NCBI RefSeq assembly: GCF_022700675.1
Contig: NZ_CP062182.1
Span: 992,001-1,056,000 of the forward strand
Direction: 5' to 3'
DNA from: Acinetobacter sp. ASP199
GTDB taxonomy: Bacteria; Pseudomonadota; Gammaproteobacteria; Pseudomonadales; Moraxellaceae
Length of the DNA: 64,000 nucleotides
Shown: positions 48,219 through 58,459 of the stretch, one piece after another
Numbering within the stretch: the first letter of the stretch is position 1
Layout of the letters: each line of letters starts with the position of its first letter
Translations under genes and position numbers: made by a program
Notes under the pieces: generated by a model
Told to the model about the DNA's origin: nothing
Databases searched by the model: none
The model's input: only the letters and a program-made list of their open reading frames with translations

Positions 48219-48806
48219 ATGACAACTAAGAATTTTTCTCAGGCAAGTCTAAAAATTGCCAAAATTGCGGTTGGTAGTGCTGTTCTTCTGGGTTTGGGCG
48301 CTACGACCATGGCATATGCGCAAAAAGAATCATTACCGACCGTGGAAAAAGTTGAACTGGACCGTTATTTGGGTACATGGTACGAAGTGGCGCGTAAGCC
48401 TTTATATTTTCAGAATAAGTGTGACCGTGATGTTACAGCAACGTATACTTTGAATGAAAATGGCAATATCGTGGTTGATAACCGCTGTATTAAAAAAGAT
48501 GGTGAACAAACCCAGTCAGTGGGTGAGGCATTTGTGCAAAATCCACCTCAAAATACCAAATTAAAAGTCAGTTTCTTGCCAGACTTTATTCGCTGGATTC
48601 CTGTTGGACGTGGCGATTATTGGGTTTTGAAACTAGATGAAAACTATCAAACTGTTCTGGTCGGTGAGCCTAAACGTAAATATATGTGGATACTCTCACG
48701 TGATCCGCAGTTGGATAAAAATGTAGTGAATGAATATTTACAATACGCACAGTCAGTCGGTTATGACCTGAGTGATGTGATTCATACCAAACAAACTGCA
48801 CGCTAA
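48219..48806 (+). CDS. Bacterial lipocalin (Blc family)
   Basis: ATG 48219, preceded by AAAGGA, gives 195 residues. The N-terminal hydrophobic segment (IAKIAVGSAVLLGLGATTMAYA) is an uncleaved anchor or a Sec signal; I see no lipobox Cys, unlike E. coli Blc. The lipocalin hallmarks are YLGTWYEVARKPLYFQNKCDRDVTA near residue 47 (the GxW motif), then DNRCIKKDGE and YWVLKLDENYQTVLVGEPKRKYMWILSRDP. The Cys pair likely forms a disulfide. Such proteins bind lysophospholipids or other hydrophobic ligands in the envelope, often in stationary phase. Confidence 0.9.
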   Translation: MTTKNFSQASLKIAKIAVGSAVLLGLGATTMAYAQKESLPTVEKVELDRYLGTWYEVARKPLYFQNKCDRDVTATYTLNENGNIVVDNRCIKKDGEQTQSVGEAFVQNPPQNTKLKVSFLPDFIRWIPVGRGDYWVLKLDENYQTVLVGEPKRKYMWILSRDPQLDKNVVNEYLQYAQSVGYDLSDVIHTKQTAR

Positions 48807-48821
48807 ACTCAGTTTATCCTC

Positions 48822-48848
48822 AAACCATGCTTCGGCATGGTTTTTTTA
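48822..48848 (+). terminator. Intrinsic terminator of the lipocalin gene
   Basis: Stem AAACCATGC/GCATGGTTT with a TTCG tetraloop and T7 run. Confidence 0.9.
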
Positions 48849-48964
48849 TATTTAAAAAATCAGAAGCTATATATTAAAAATTTATCATTCGATCAAAGAA
48901 TGGAGATAAGTATTCTATAAGACATCCCGATATAATGCGCTCAAAGAGATTTTGGGGGTAGTGA

Positions 48965-49903
48965 ATGTATAAAGGTATCGCGCTGTCAGTACTGGCATCG
49001 GTAGTTTTTGGTGTGCTTTATATTTTCACGCCTTTCTTGCAGCCGCTGGACAGTGAGCAAACCTTTGCATGGCGGATGTTGGCGACTCTCCCATTTTTGA
49101 CTGCCTTTATGTGGTGGTCAGGTGATCTCAATCATATCAGCAGTATTTTTAAGCGAATTCTAAAGCAGCCGACGTTTCTGATCTGGCTCATTATCAGCTC
49201 TTTACTTTGTACGACCCAACTCTGGTTATTCCTGTGGGGACCGATTAATGGTCGTGGCCTGCAAGTGTCGCTGGGCTATTTCCTGTTGCCTCTGGTGATG
49301 GTCCTAGTTGGCTGTGTGCTCTATAAAGAAAAATTGTCTGCCTGGCAGATGGCGGCGGTGGCTTGTGCGGTACTGGGTGTGGGACATGAAATCTGGCGCA
49401 TTGGTAGCATTGCCTGGGAAACGGTCTATGTGGCTTTGGCTTATCCACTTTATTTTTTCCTGCGCCGTCGCTTTGGTACGGATCATTTAGGGGGATTCTG
49501 GTGGGACTTGTGTTTAATTCTGCCAGTGGCTTTCTATCTGGGCTTCGTACATAGCGATTCTTTCAACCTGATTGTTAATTTTCCTCATCTCATCTTCGCC
49601 GTATTGGGCTTGGGTTTCTTAAGTGCTTTGGGCTTAGGGAGCTATATTCTGGCAAGCCGTTATCTGCCTTTTGTGATTTTTGGTCTGCTCAGTTATCTGG
49701 AACCAGTGTTACTGGCTTTTGCCTCGATGGCACTCGGGGAGCGGGTGGAGTCAGGAGAGTGGCTGACTTATATTCCGATTTGGTTGGCGGTGGTTTTGCT
49801 GGTGATAGAGGGTGTATTACACCTATTGAATCAGCGCCAACAACGACAGCTGCTTAAGCAAAATATAAAACACTATCAAGACCGTCTTGATTCAACAGAT
49901 TAA
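48965..49903 (+). CDS. rarD: EamA-family transporter, RarD type
   Basis: A 312-residue protein with ten hydrophobic helices in two EamA repeats. The opening MYKGIALSVLASVVFGVLYI, the LWLFLWGPINGRGLQVSLGYFLLPLVMVLVG block and the SYLEPVLLAFAS segment near the end are typical of RarD. RarD-type proteins are drug/metabolite exporters or permeases; the chloramphenicol-sensitive annotation is by family only. The basic C-terminal tail (NQRQQRQLLKQNIKHYQDRL) is cytoplasmic. Its neighbours give no clue to the substrate. Confidence 0.88.
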   Translation: MYKGIALSVLASVVFGVLYIFTPFLQPLDSEQTFAWRMLATLPFLTAFMWWSGDLNHISSIFKRILKQPTFLIWLIISSLLCTTQLWLFLWGPINGRGLQVSLGYFLLPLVMVLVGCVLYKEKLSAWQMAAVACAVLGVGHEIWRIGSIAWETVYVALAYPLYFFLRRRFGTDHLGGFWWDLCLILPVAFYLGFVHSDSFNLIVNFPHLIFAVLGLGFLSALGLGSYILASRYLPFVIFGLLSYLEPVLLAFASMALGERVESGEWLTYIPIWLAVVLLVIEGVLHLLNQRQQRQLLKQNIKHYQDRLDSTD

Positions 49904-50071
49904 CTATTTATTTCGAGAAAACTTAACTTGTCTGAATAAACAACATTTAACAAAAATCTGATTCAGATCTTTAAAAACGTTATTTTTCGATTTTTAAATG
50001 CAAAATCATCTGACTAATTACAACTATTTTTAAAATTTATAGCGAATATGGGCCTTTTTCATCAGGACTTC

Positions 50072-50098
50072 GGCAGCTTTTGATTCAAACTTGCTGCC
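50072..50098 (+). promoter_or_regulatory. Small hairpin in the leader region of gap
   Basis: Six-bp stem GGCAGC/GCTGCC with a 15-nt loop, about 70 bases before the gap start. There is no following T run, so it is not a terminator. It may be a mRNA-leader structure or chance. Confidence 0.3.
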
Positions 50099-50165
50099 AA
50101 TTCCATTACAATTATGGGGTTTTGAAATTTATGCCTAGATTTACAACTAATTAGAGGACGTATCT

Positions 50166-51623
50166 GTGAGCAAAGACACTATCGTTGCCCTACATGCAGA
50201 GCACCAAGGTCGCTGGAAAAACCGTGAAGAACTTGCGGAGCGTATGATTGCCCTAGTGGGTCAGTTATATCGTGAAAAAAATATCGTAGCTACAGTTTAC
50301 GGTCGCTCTTTAATTAACCGTTCTGTAATCCAGATACTTAAAGCGCATCGTCGTACTCGTGTATTGGACGTTGAGCTTTCTGTTGTAGACACTTTCCCAA
50401 TTCTTGAAGCATTGGCGAAAATCGACAACATCGGTACTGCTGAAATTGATCTAGGCAAACTTGCTGTTGAATTCAAAGCAAAAGGTGGTGATGTTAACGC
50501 ATTCGTTGCTGACGCTGTGAAATCTCTTGAAGGCAATGCAACTTCAGTTGAAGGCAAAGACGTGGTTCTTTACGGTTTCGGTCGTATCGGTCGTATCCTT
50601 GCGCGTTTGATGATCAGCCAGTCAGGTCTAGGCCGTGGCTTGAACTTAAAAGCGATCGTGGTTCGTAAATCATCTGACGGTGACCTGGAAAAACGTGCGT
50701 CTTTATTACGTCGTGACTCAATCCACGGTCCATTCGCTGGCACGATTTCTGTAGATGAAGAAAACGAAGCAATCATTGCAAACGGTCAATTCATCAAAGT
50801 GATCTATGCATCGAATCCATCTGAAGTGGATTACACTGCTTATGGTATCGAAAATGCACTTGTAATCGACAACACAGGTAAATGGCGTGATGCTGAAGGT
50901 CTTGCACAACACCTTCAATGCCCAGGCGCTGCACGCGTAATTTTAACTGCACCTGGTAAAGGTGACATGAAGAACGTTGTATTTGGTGTGAACCAAGCAG
51001 ACATCCTTGATGAAGATACAATCATCTCTGCTGCAAGCTGTACAACAAACGCAATCACACCAACACTTAAAGTGTTACATGACAAATATACCGTTCTTGG
51101 CGGTCACGTTGAAACAGTTCACTCGTTCACTAACGACCAGAACTTAATCGACAACTACCACAAAGCGGATCGTCGTGGTCGTGCTGCAACATTGAACATG
51201 GTTATTACTGAAACTGGTGCTGCTAAAGCAGTTGCGAAAGCACTTCCAGCACTTAAAGGTAAGTTGACTGGTAACTCTGTACGTGTTCCAACTCTAAACG
51301 TATCTCTTGCGATTTTGAACCTTACTTTGGGTCAAGATGTTGAGCGTGACGAAGTAAACGAATACCTACGTCAAATCTCAATCAACTCGAACCTTCAAGG
51401 TCAAATCGGTTTTACAAACTCAACTGAAGTTGTATCATCTGACTTTATCGGTTCACGCACTGCAGGTGTATTTGATGCGCAAGCAACAATCACTGCTGGC
51501 AACCGCTTAACTGCTTATGTTTGGTACGATAACGAAGTAGGTTATAGCTGCCAGGTATTGCGTATTGCTGAACAAATGGGCGGCGTAAGCTATCCAAAAG
51601 TTCCTGCTGAAACTAATGCTTAA
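50166..51623 (+). CDS. gap: Glyceraldehyde-3-phosphate dehydrogenase, long N-extended form
   Basis: A 485-residue protein from GTG 50166 with GAGG seven bases upstream. The first ~130 residues are an extra helical domain absent from the ~335-residue standard enzyme. The GAPDH core then starts at VVLYGFGRIGRILARLMI. The catalytic Cys is in AASCTTNAITPTLKVL, the His region is VETVHSFTNDQNLIDNYHKADRRGRAA, and WYDNEVGYSCQ is C-terminal. This long form is known in Acinetobacter and Pseudomonas and lacks the usual clustering with pgk. Codon use is strongly biased, indicating high expression. In Acinetobacter, which lacks standard glycolysis, a mainly gluconeogenic role is expected. Confidence 0.93.
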   Translation: MSKDTIVALHAEHQGRWKNREELAERMIALVGQLYREKNIVATVYGRSLINRSVIQILKAHRRTRVLDVELSVVDTFPILEALAKIDNIGTAEIDLGKLAVEFKAKGGDVNAFVADAVKSLEGNATSVEGKDVVLYGFGRIGRILARLMISQSGLGRGLNLKAIVVRKSSDGDLEKRASLLRRDSIHGPFAGTISVDEENEAIIANGQFIKVIYASNPSEVDYTAYGIENALVIDNTGKWRDAEGLAQHLQCPGAARVILTAPGKGDMKNVVFGVNQADILDEDTIISAASCTTNAITPTLKVLHDKYTVLGGHVETVHSFTNDQNLIDNYHKADRRGRAATLNMVITETGAAKAVAKALPALKGKLTGNSVRVPTLNVSLAILNLTLGQDVERDEVNEYLRQISINSNLQGQIGFTNSTEVVSSDFIGSRTAGVFDAQATITAGNRLTAYVWYDNEVGYSCQVLRIAEQMGGVSYPKVPAETNA

Positions 51624-51636
51624 TTAGTATCTAGCT

Positions 51637-51670
51637 GAAAAAAAGAGTCTCATTGGAGGCTCTTTTTTTA
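51637..51670 (+). terminator. Intrinsic terminator of gap
   Basis: Stem AAAGAG-CTC/GAG-CTCTTT with one mismatch and an ATTG loop, followed by seven Ts. Confidence 0.85.
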
Positions 51671-51718
51671 TTTGATGGGCAGTTAAATTTGAGTTTTGGA
51701 TTTTATTAGAATGTTAAT

Positions 51719-52769
51719 TCTTAGATTGGCATTTGAAGTGCAACACCGTGTTGTTGGCATAATACCTGACTCGGACTTTTAAAGCCGAGTCTTTTTCTTG
51801 GACGTTGATTCAAACGCTCAGTAATTTCTGAAATATATTCATCTGTGTAATCATTCAAATCACTCCCTTTACGAATATATTGCCTGATTAAGCCATTGGT
51901 ATTTTCATTGCTACCTCGTTGCCAAGCACTATAAGGATCTGCAAAATACCAATCTAAATTCAGCTCCTGAGCAATATGTTTATGGAGGCTGAACTCTTTG
52001 CCATTATCTGCAGTGATTGTTTTGAGCTGATCCTTGAGCGGTGCGAGTAAACTAATTGTAGCTTTAGATATTGCATCTGCCTTACGTGTATTGCACGTTC
52101 TTAACCAAAGATAGCCTGTCTTTCGATCCACAATTGAAACCAAGGATTGCTGATGGTTCTTGCCTACAATTGTATCGATTTCAAGATCACCAAAGCGAGA
52201 TCGCTGTTCAATTTCTATTGGTCTATCATGAATACTTCTACGATTATTCAGTTGACCGCGTGTTTCAGCAGAGCCGTACTTTTTCTTTCTTTGATTTCTG
52301 AATTTTAAGTTATGAAAGAGTAAACCACCCTTGCTTTTATCCTGTCGTATAAACCTATAAATGGAATGTAAACTAATGGGGATCTGAGAGGCAATTTGTT
52401 CAGGGCTCCACTGAAGATTGAGATAAGTAATCACATGTAGCCAAATATCTGAGGGGATGATCTTTGGATTTGGGCAGTGCCTTGCTTGAGCAAGTTTATT
52501 TGCATGCTTAGCGAAGTAGCCATTTCTTGCTTTATTCCGCTTAATTTCCCTAGAAATGGTTGAAGGTGAACGATTCAGTCTACAAGCAATATGACGCTTA
52601 GAAAAACCTTCACGTAACAAGGCATAAATCTGATATCTTTCTTCTAGGGTGAGATGAGTATAGTTCATGAATGCAACTTTGACTTTGGTCGGTCGGAAGC
52701 AAAATGCTAACTCATCTTACTTCCTTCCAAAAAGCTAATCTCTGTTGCACTTCATTTGAGAATCTAAGA
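51719..52769. mobile_element. IS30-family insertion sequence (about 1,051 bp)
   Basis: It is bounded by imperfect inverted repeats of 27 bp: left 51719-51745 and right 52743-52769. Both begin TCTTAGATT from the outside and end TGAAGTGCAACA inward. The single transposase gene fills the interior, and its stop codon lies inside the left repeat. I could not identify a clean target duplication: a TTA occurs on both sides (51714-51716 and 52771-52773), but taking it would need a one-base asymmetry. The element is apparently intact. Confidence 0.85.
51721..52668 (-). CDS. IS30-family transposase
   Basis: A 315-residue protein. The N-terminal HTH region MNYTHLTLEERYQIYALLRE and SPSTISREIKRN is typical of IS30. 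The DDE catalytic triad is in FGDLEIDTIVGKNHQ, ITADNGKEF and RGSNENTNGLIRQYI. The C-terminal RLNQRPRKRLGFKSPSQVL is also family-specific. It appears complete and so potentially active. It differs clearly from the other IS30 transposase at 62.7 kb. Confidence 0.95.
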   Translation of the reverse strand: MNYTHLTLEERYQIYALLREGFSKRHIACRLNRSPSTISREIKRNKARNGYFAKHANKLAQARHCPNPKIIPSDIWLHVITYLNLQWSPEQIASQIPISLHSIYRFIRQDKSKGGLLFHNLKFRNQRKKKYGSAETRGQLNNRRSIHDRPIEIEQRSRFGDLEIDTIVGKNHQQSLVSIVDRKTGYLWLRTCNTRKADAISKATISLLAPLKDQLKTITADNGKEFSLHKHIAQELNLDWYFADPYSAWQRGSNENTNGLIRQYIRKGSDLNDYTDEYISEITERLNQRPRKRLGFKSPSQVLCQQHGVALQMPI

Positions 52770-52864
52770 TTTAAAAAACTAGCTTGCTGATAAATTCTTG
52801 ATCTGGTAACTTTCTAAATGAAAGTACATGCGAAAAAGTAAGTTTATAACTTTAGAGAAAAATT

Positions 52865-53242
52865 ATGTCTGCTTATGAAACCAGTAAATTACTGGGTCAG
52901 GTTTTATCCACACAATGTCCTTCACGTGAAATTCTGGAACACCTTGCGAATAAATGGTCGATTCTGGTGTTGCGTTGTTTAAGTGATGGCGTGCATCGTT
53001 TTAGTGAGCTGAAACAGCGAATCGAAGGTGTCAGTGAAAAAATGCTGGCTCAGACCTTAAAAATGCTAGAGCAGGATGGCTTTATTCTAAGAACGGTCTA
53101 TCCAGTAGTGCCACCGAAAGTGGAATATCAACTGACGATTACTGGTTCGCAAGCGGCTGAAAAAATAAATTATTTAATTGGTTGGATTGAAAAAAGTTTG
53201 CCTGAGATTTTGGAGAATAAAGTAAATATATCAATAACCTAA
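52865..53242 (+). CDS. HxlR-family transcriptional regulator
   Basis: A 125-residue winged-helix protein. The HxlR signature is CPSREILEHLANKWSILVLRCL near residue 20, followed by HRFSELKQRIEGVSEKMLAQTLKMLEQDGFILRTVYPVVPPKVEYQLT. The N-terminal Cys at position 20 is the conserved one that senses redox or electrophiles in several members. It sits 96 bp downstream of the IS30 element, which may have displaced its native upstream region. An EEP-family gene follows directly and a divergent MFS exporter is 800 bp away. Confidence 0.92.
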   Translation: MSAYETSKLLGQVLSTQCPSREILEHLANKWSILVLRCLSDGVHRFSELKQRIEGVSEKMLAQTLKMLEQDGFILRTVYPVVPPKVEYQLTITGSQAAEKINYLIGWIEKSLPEILENKVNISIT

Positions 53243-53245
53243 TGT

Positions 53246-53956
53246 CTGCAAATAAAAATACTTACTTGGAACTGTGGTGGTAGTTTTCGTAATAAAATAC
53301 ATCTGTTGCAAGATATAGATGCAGATGTTTATATCATTCAAGAATGTGAGCACTCGGTTTTAGCACAAAACATTTATCAATCTTGGATGCCACGTTATCT
53401 GTGGAAGGGTGAAAATAAGAATAAGGGTTTAGCTGTATTTGTTAAAGAATCTATCACCTTGACGCCTTTAGATTGGGATGATCAAGACTTGGAGCTGTTT
53501 CTGCCAATCAAAATCAATAACTTACATTTGCTTGCTGTATGGACAAAGCATGCTAATTCACCGACTTTTCAATATATCGGTCAGTTGTGGAAGTATTTGC
53601 AATTACATGGTGAAAAGCTAGCGTATGCGCCGAGTATGATCTGTGGTGATTGGAATAGTAATGCTCGTTGGGATGTGTGGGATCGTTGGTGGAATCATTC
53701 AGATGTGGTTAAGATATTAGAAGCTTGGAATATGGTGAGCGTTTATCACCAAATTCAAAATGAGACACAAGGTGAAGAAACTCAGCCAACGTTCTATATG
53801 CAGCGTAATTTATACAAGCCTTACCATATCGATTATTTATTCAGCTCTCGAGAACTGTTTGATAAGTCGTGCTCTAAAGTCAACATTTTTGATAAAACAC
53901 ACTGGCTACATTACAGTGATCATCTGCCAATTTTATTTGAATTAAATAACGAATAA
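53246..53956 (+). CDS. Endonuclease/exonuclease/phosphatase-family protein with disputed start
   Basis: The frame to TAA 53956 contains the EEP features QECEHS (metal-binding Glu) near the N-terminus, AYAPSMICGDWNSNARWDVWDRWW and the terminal YSDHLPILFELN (catalytic Asp-His). The expected N-terminal motif ILTWNCGGSFRNKIHLLQDI lies upstream of the first good in-frame start (TTG 53306), right back to the HxlR stop. The only ATG there (53242, overlapping that stop as TAATG) is in a different frame. Either a CTG at 53246 is used, or one base has been lost in the A-rich tract near 53250-53258. I give the frame that contains the homology. The substrate is unknown. Confidence 0.65.
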   Translation: MQIKILTWNCGGSFRNKIHLLQDIDADVYIIQECEHSVLAQNIYQSWMPRYLWKGENKNKGLAVFVKESITLTPLDWDDQDLELFLPIKINNLHLLAVWTKHANSPTFQYIGQLWKYLQLHGEKLAYAPSMICGDWNSNARWDVWDRWWNHSDVVKILEAWNMVSVYHQIQNETQGEETQPTFYMQRNLYKPYHIDYLFSSRELFDKSCSKVNIFDKTHWLHYSDHLPILFELNNE

Positions 53957-53983
53957 TTTGTTTAATTATTATGTGAAAATATT

Positions 53984-54004
53984 CCCTCTCCTCATAGGAG
54001 AGGG
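53984..54004. repeat. REP-like perfect palindrome
   Basis: A 9-bp perfect stem CCCTCTCCT/AGGAGAGGG with a CAT loop lies between convergent genes, followed by TTAGGGGGAGG. Similar 'CCCTCTCC...GGAGAGGGTTAGGG' palindromes recur in many proteobacterial genomes. It may also end transcription of the MFS gene, although the T tract is poor. Confidence 0.55.
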
Positions 54005-54015
54005 TTAGGGGGAGG

Positions 54016-55227
54016 TCATTCAGAAGAGCTGACTTGGTTGCGCATTTTCCTAAAATCCAACCGGTCAATCAGCAAAATTCCAATCGAGAAAATTAAACCT
54101 AGTACTACACAGCCAATCCATTCAAAGTGCTCCCAGGCATAGACTGCACCAAGTGAGCCTAAAGCTGCACCACTAAAGTAAATCGTCATATATACCGCAT
54201 TAATCCGTGAACGTGATTTGAGATCAATCCGATATACCAAATTCTGATTGAGTACGTGAAATGCCGTCAAACCAAAATATGCCATCAATACACCAACCGC
54301 ATACACCAAGATATTTTGCTGAGCAAAATATAACGGAATACAAGAAAGCAGCATTAAGCTAATGCAAAGCACAGCGACCAGATTTTCCCTACCTGCACCG
54401 ACAGTCCGACCTGACCAGCTCGATGAATAAATCCCAATCACACCAAGTAAGCCAAATAGGCCAATTTCAAAGTCAGTAAAATAATATGGGGCATTGCCTA
54501 AGACGAAAGTCATAGAGGTAAAAATCATGGATAAAATGCCAAAAGCCAAGGCACCGGCACAAGCTCGACGAATCAGATGTGGATTCTGTTTAGCGATAAC
54601 GAACAGGGAACGGTAAATGCCGCCAATGGTTAAACCAGCTTGAGGTTGAGTATTGGGTAGTTTTTTCCACATTAAGATTGCAAACAGTAGGGTAATAATG
54701 CCACTCGATAGATACACACCTTCCCAAGACCAGTAAGTCGAAACAAATCCAGCAAAAGTACGCGATAGAATGATCCCCATGACTAAGCCACTCATGAGCT
54801 TGCCTACGGTGGCAGCACTAGATTCAGGCGGGCTAATGGTTGAAGCAAAAGGAATCAGGACTTGCGCTGAAATAGCACCAAAGGTGGCAAACAAGGTAAA
54901 TAAATATAATGTACTCAGCGTAGTACTCATCGAGAGAAGAATCTGAGAAGTTGCGGCAAATACCATCAGGCTGACGACCAGCTTGCGTTTATTGAGGAAA
55001 TCACCCAAAGGGACCAACAGCATTAAGCCGAGTACATAACCAATCTGGGCAATGACCACTGCAAAGCCAGCCTGACTGGTACTGATTCCTAAACTGTCCT
55101 CAATAGAATAAATCAAAGGCTGATTAAAATAAGCCGATCCGGCACATAGACCACATGCCATTGCCATGAGTAATACAAATTGTGATGACAATGGGCTGAC
55201 AGAACTCTTTTCTGTGGTCATAGGCAT
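54016..55227 (-). CDS. MFS transporter (drug/sugar efflux type)
   Basis: A 403-residue protein with twelve predicted helices. After helix 2 it has the motif VPLGDFLNKRKLVVSLMVF, typical of MFS exporters. SSSWSGRTVGAGREN in the central-to-C half and the ending LDFRKMRNQVSSSE are compatible with the YnfM/AraJ-like branch. The start region has three closely spaced Met codons; the first is given. It is divergent from obgE and convergent with the EEP gene. The substrate is unknown. The nearby HxlR regulator might control it, but that is inference. Confidence 0.85.
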   Translation of the reverse strand: MPMTTEKSSVSPLSSQFVLLMAMACGLCAGSAYFNQPLIYSIEDSLGISTSQAGFAVVIAQIGYVLGLMLLVPLGDFLNKRKLVVSLMVFAATSQILLSMSTTLSTLYLFTLFATFGAISAQVLIPFASTISPPESSAATVGKLMSGLVMGIILSRTFAGFVSTYWSWEGVYLSSGIITLLFAILMWKKLPNTQPQAGLTIGGIYRSLFVIAKQNPHLIRRACAGALAFGILSMIFTSMTFVLGNAPYYFTDFEIGLFGLLGVIGIYSSSWSGRTVGAGRENLVAVLCISLMLLSCIPLYFAQQNILVYAVGVLMAYFGLTAFHVLNQNLVYRIDLKSRSRINAVYMTIYFSGAALGSLGAVYAWEHFEWIGCVVLGLIFSIGILLIDRLDFRKMRNQVSSSE

Positions 55228-55482
55228 ACCATGGATTCTTTTTCGATGCTGAGCACTATAGGCAGCGCGATGTTAAATCAGAAATAATAAAAAACGATCA
55301 ATTAATCCTTAAAAACTATATCTTGAATTTTAACTACCTGAATATTTTTCAGACGGTTTTATATTTTGAGATGAGCTGAATGAAATTACACTTGAAATGA
55401 GCGATCTTCATGGAATAGTGCATAAATGTAGTCGAGAAATGCTTTAAAATATGGCAGAATAGGCGGTTTTTAAAGTTTTTAG

Positions 55483-56700
<1,218 letters not shown>

Positions 56701-56727
56701 TCTCTAAGAGAAAAGTCTGAGGACAAG

Positions 56728-57861
56728 ATGATAGAAGTGGTAGATGGGCAACGTCAGCTCAAGGGTTGTAAACGAATCGTTGTTAAAATCGGATCATCTT
56801 TACTCACAGCAAACGGGCAAGGTTTAGATTTGGATGCCATCTCGCATTGGGCGGGACAAATCGCAGATCTACACGATGCCGGACACGAGATCATTCTTGT
56901 GTCATCAGGTGCTGTGGCTGAAGGTATGGTTCGAATGAAACTTGAGAATCGACCCACCGATCTACCCAGTCTTCAGGCTTGTGCTGCTATTGGTCAGATG
57001 GGCCTTATTCATACCTGGTCAAGCGTACTGGATAAACACAAGATCCAGACCGCTCAGGTATTGTTAACTCATGATGACCTGGCAGACCGTCGCCGCTATC
57101 TCAACTCATGTGATGCCTTGCAAAACCTGATTGAATGGCGCGTGATTCCGGTGATTAATGAAAATGATACCGTTTCGACTGATGAAATCCGTTTTGGTGA
57201 TAACGATACCTTGGCTGCCATGGTAGCTGGTCAGGTGCATGCTGACCTGCTGATTATCCTGACCGATCAGGAAGGTATGTTTGACTCAGATCCGCGTTCA
57301 AATCCGGAAGCCAAACTGTTCCATACAGTACGTGCGATGGATGAAAGCCTGTTTGATATGGCAGGTGGCGGCGGTAAATTTGGTCGTGGCGGTATGCTGA
57401 CCAAAGTCCGTGCTGCACGTTTGGCTGCGAAGTCTGGATGTCCAACACTGATTGCCAGTGGTGATAGTGACAATGTTTTATCACGTCTCATGACAGGTGA
57501 AATGCTGGGTACGCTATTTATCACTGATGATGACCGTGTGACTGCGCATCAGCAATGGTTAGCTGCTCATTTGCAAACTGCAGGTCGCTTGGTGATTGAT
57601 GATGGTGCGGTAAAAGCCATTAAAGAAAACCATCGCAGCTTGTTGCCGGTAGGTGTTAAAGCAGTTGAAGGTCATTTCGAGCGTGGTGATGTGGTGGAAT
57701 GTGTAGATACACAAGGCCATCGCATTGCGGTAGGTCGTGTGAATTTTAGTTCACGTTCGGCAGATATTGTTCGTGGTTTAGCCTCAGATAAAGTACATCA
57801 GGTGTTAGGTGAAGCACGTTCACTTGAGATGATTCATCGCAATCATATGGCGATCTATTAA
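56728..57861 (+). CDS. proB: Glutamate 5-kinase
   Basis: A 377-residue protein of full length. The amino-acid kinase domain has [48 protein letters not shown] in the usual form (IPVINENDT), and [23 protein letters not shown]-terminal PUA domain (about residues 280-377) is retained, as in E. coli ProB. It makes glutamyl-5-phosphate, the first step of proline synthesis, and is normally feedback-inhibited by proline. proA is not in the window. Confidence 0.97.
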   Translation: MIEVVDGQRQLKGCKRIVVKIGSSLLTANGQGLDLDAISHWAGQIADLHDAGHEIILVSSGAVAEGMVRMKLENRPTDLPSLQACAAIGQMGLIHTWSSVLDKHKIQTAQVLLTHDDLADRRRYLNSCDALQNLIEWRVIPVINENDTVSTDEIRFGDNDTLAAMVAGQVHADLLIILTDQEGMFDSDPRSNPEAKLFHTVRAMDESLFDMAGGGGKFGRGGMLTKVRAARLAAKSGCPTLIASGDSDNVLSRLMTGEMLGTLFITDDDRVTAHQQWLAAHLQTAGRLVIDDGAVKAIKENHRSLLPVGVKAVEGHFERGDVVECVDTQGHRIAVGRVNFSSRSADIVRGLASDKVHQVLGEARSLEMIHRNHMAIY

Positions 57862-57876
57862 ACATTGATGTATAAA

Positions 57877-57906
57877 GAAAACAGTCCTTTGGGGCTGTTT
57901 TTTTTT
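57877..57906 (+). terminator. Intrinsic terminator of obgE-proB
   Basis: Stem AAACAG-CC/GG-CTGTTT with a TTTG loop and T9 run. Confidence 0.85.
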
Positions 57907-57924
57907 GATTCAAAATGAATAAAA

Positions 57925-58443
57925 ATGAAAGAATACGATACACAGGACTATTTTCGTCCGGATCACTTAAAACATGGGGCTTATTTAAGCTTTGCAATGT
58001 CAACTCTAGGTTTGCTTTTGCAATCCTATTTTTTTATTTGCATGTGTATTTTACTTGGTATTGTTTGGTTAATCATTGTTAGCAAATGGCGAAAACAACC
58101 TGAGTGGAATTCTTTAAGCTTAATTGCGTCGATTGTTTCAGTAACCTTAGGGGTTGTGTTGAGTTTGCAGGGGATTGCTTCTTTCATCAATCGTACAGCC
58201 ACAGAAAAAACCATGTGCGGCAAAGTGGGTTTGATTCACTCTGGGGGATACAAAACGAAAAAAGGGTTTCGCTTAACAAATGAAAAACAAGAAATTTGTT
58301 TTAAATCCAGGTTATATCAAAGCGTGAATATTCAGCAAGGAACTGCACTTTGCATCCGTTACTCACATCAACCAAAATGGTCTGTTGACCCCTATGTCCA
58401 TGATATTCAGCTCTATTCGGCAACGATGGAAAATACCAAATAG
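57925..58443 (+). CDS. Hypothetical membrane protein with two or three helices
   Basis: A 172-residue protein. Two hydrophobic stretches at about residues 20-55 (FAMSTLGLLLQSYFFICMC and ILLGIVWLIIV) and one at 65-90 (LSLIASIVSVTLGVVLSLQG) precede a soluble C-terminal half. That half contains three Cys and the pattern CGKVGLIHSGGYKTKKGFRLT, probably a small beta-rich domain outside the membrane. No family was recognised. It ends 17 bases from the convergent SIMPL gene. Confidence 0.7.
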   Translation: MKEYDTQDYFRPDHLKHGAYLSFAMSTLGLLLQSYFFICMCILLGIVWLIIVSKWRKQPEWNSLSLIASIVSVTLGVVLSLQGIASFINRTATEKTMCGKVGLIHSGGYKTKKGFRLTNEKQEICFKSRLYQSVNIQQGTALCIRYSHQPKWSVDPYVHDIQLYSATMENTK

Positions 58444-58459
58444 AGCGTGTGAAGCGAGA

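Noticed and set aside
50072..50098. Leader hairpin of gap as a riboswitch
   Set aside because: A six-bp stem with a large loop and no second structure does not resemble any known riboswitch class.
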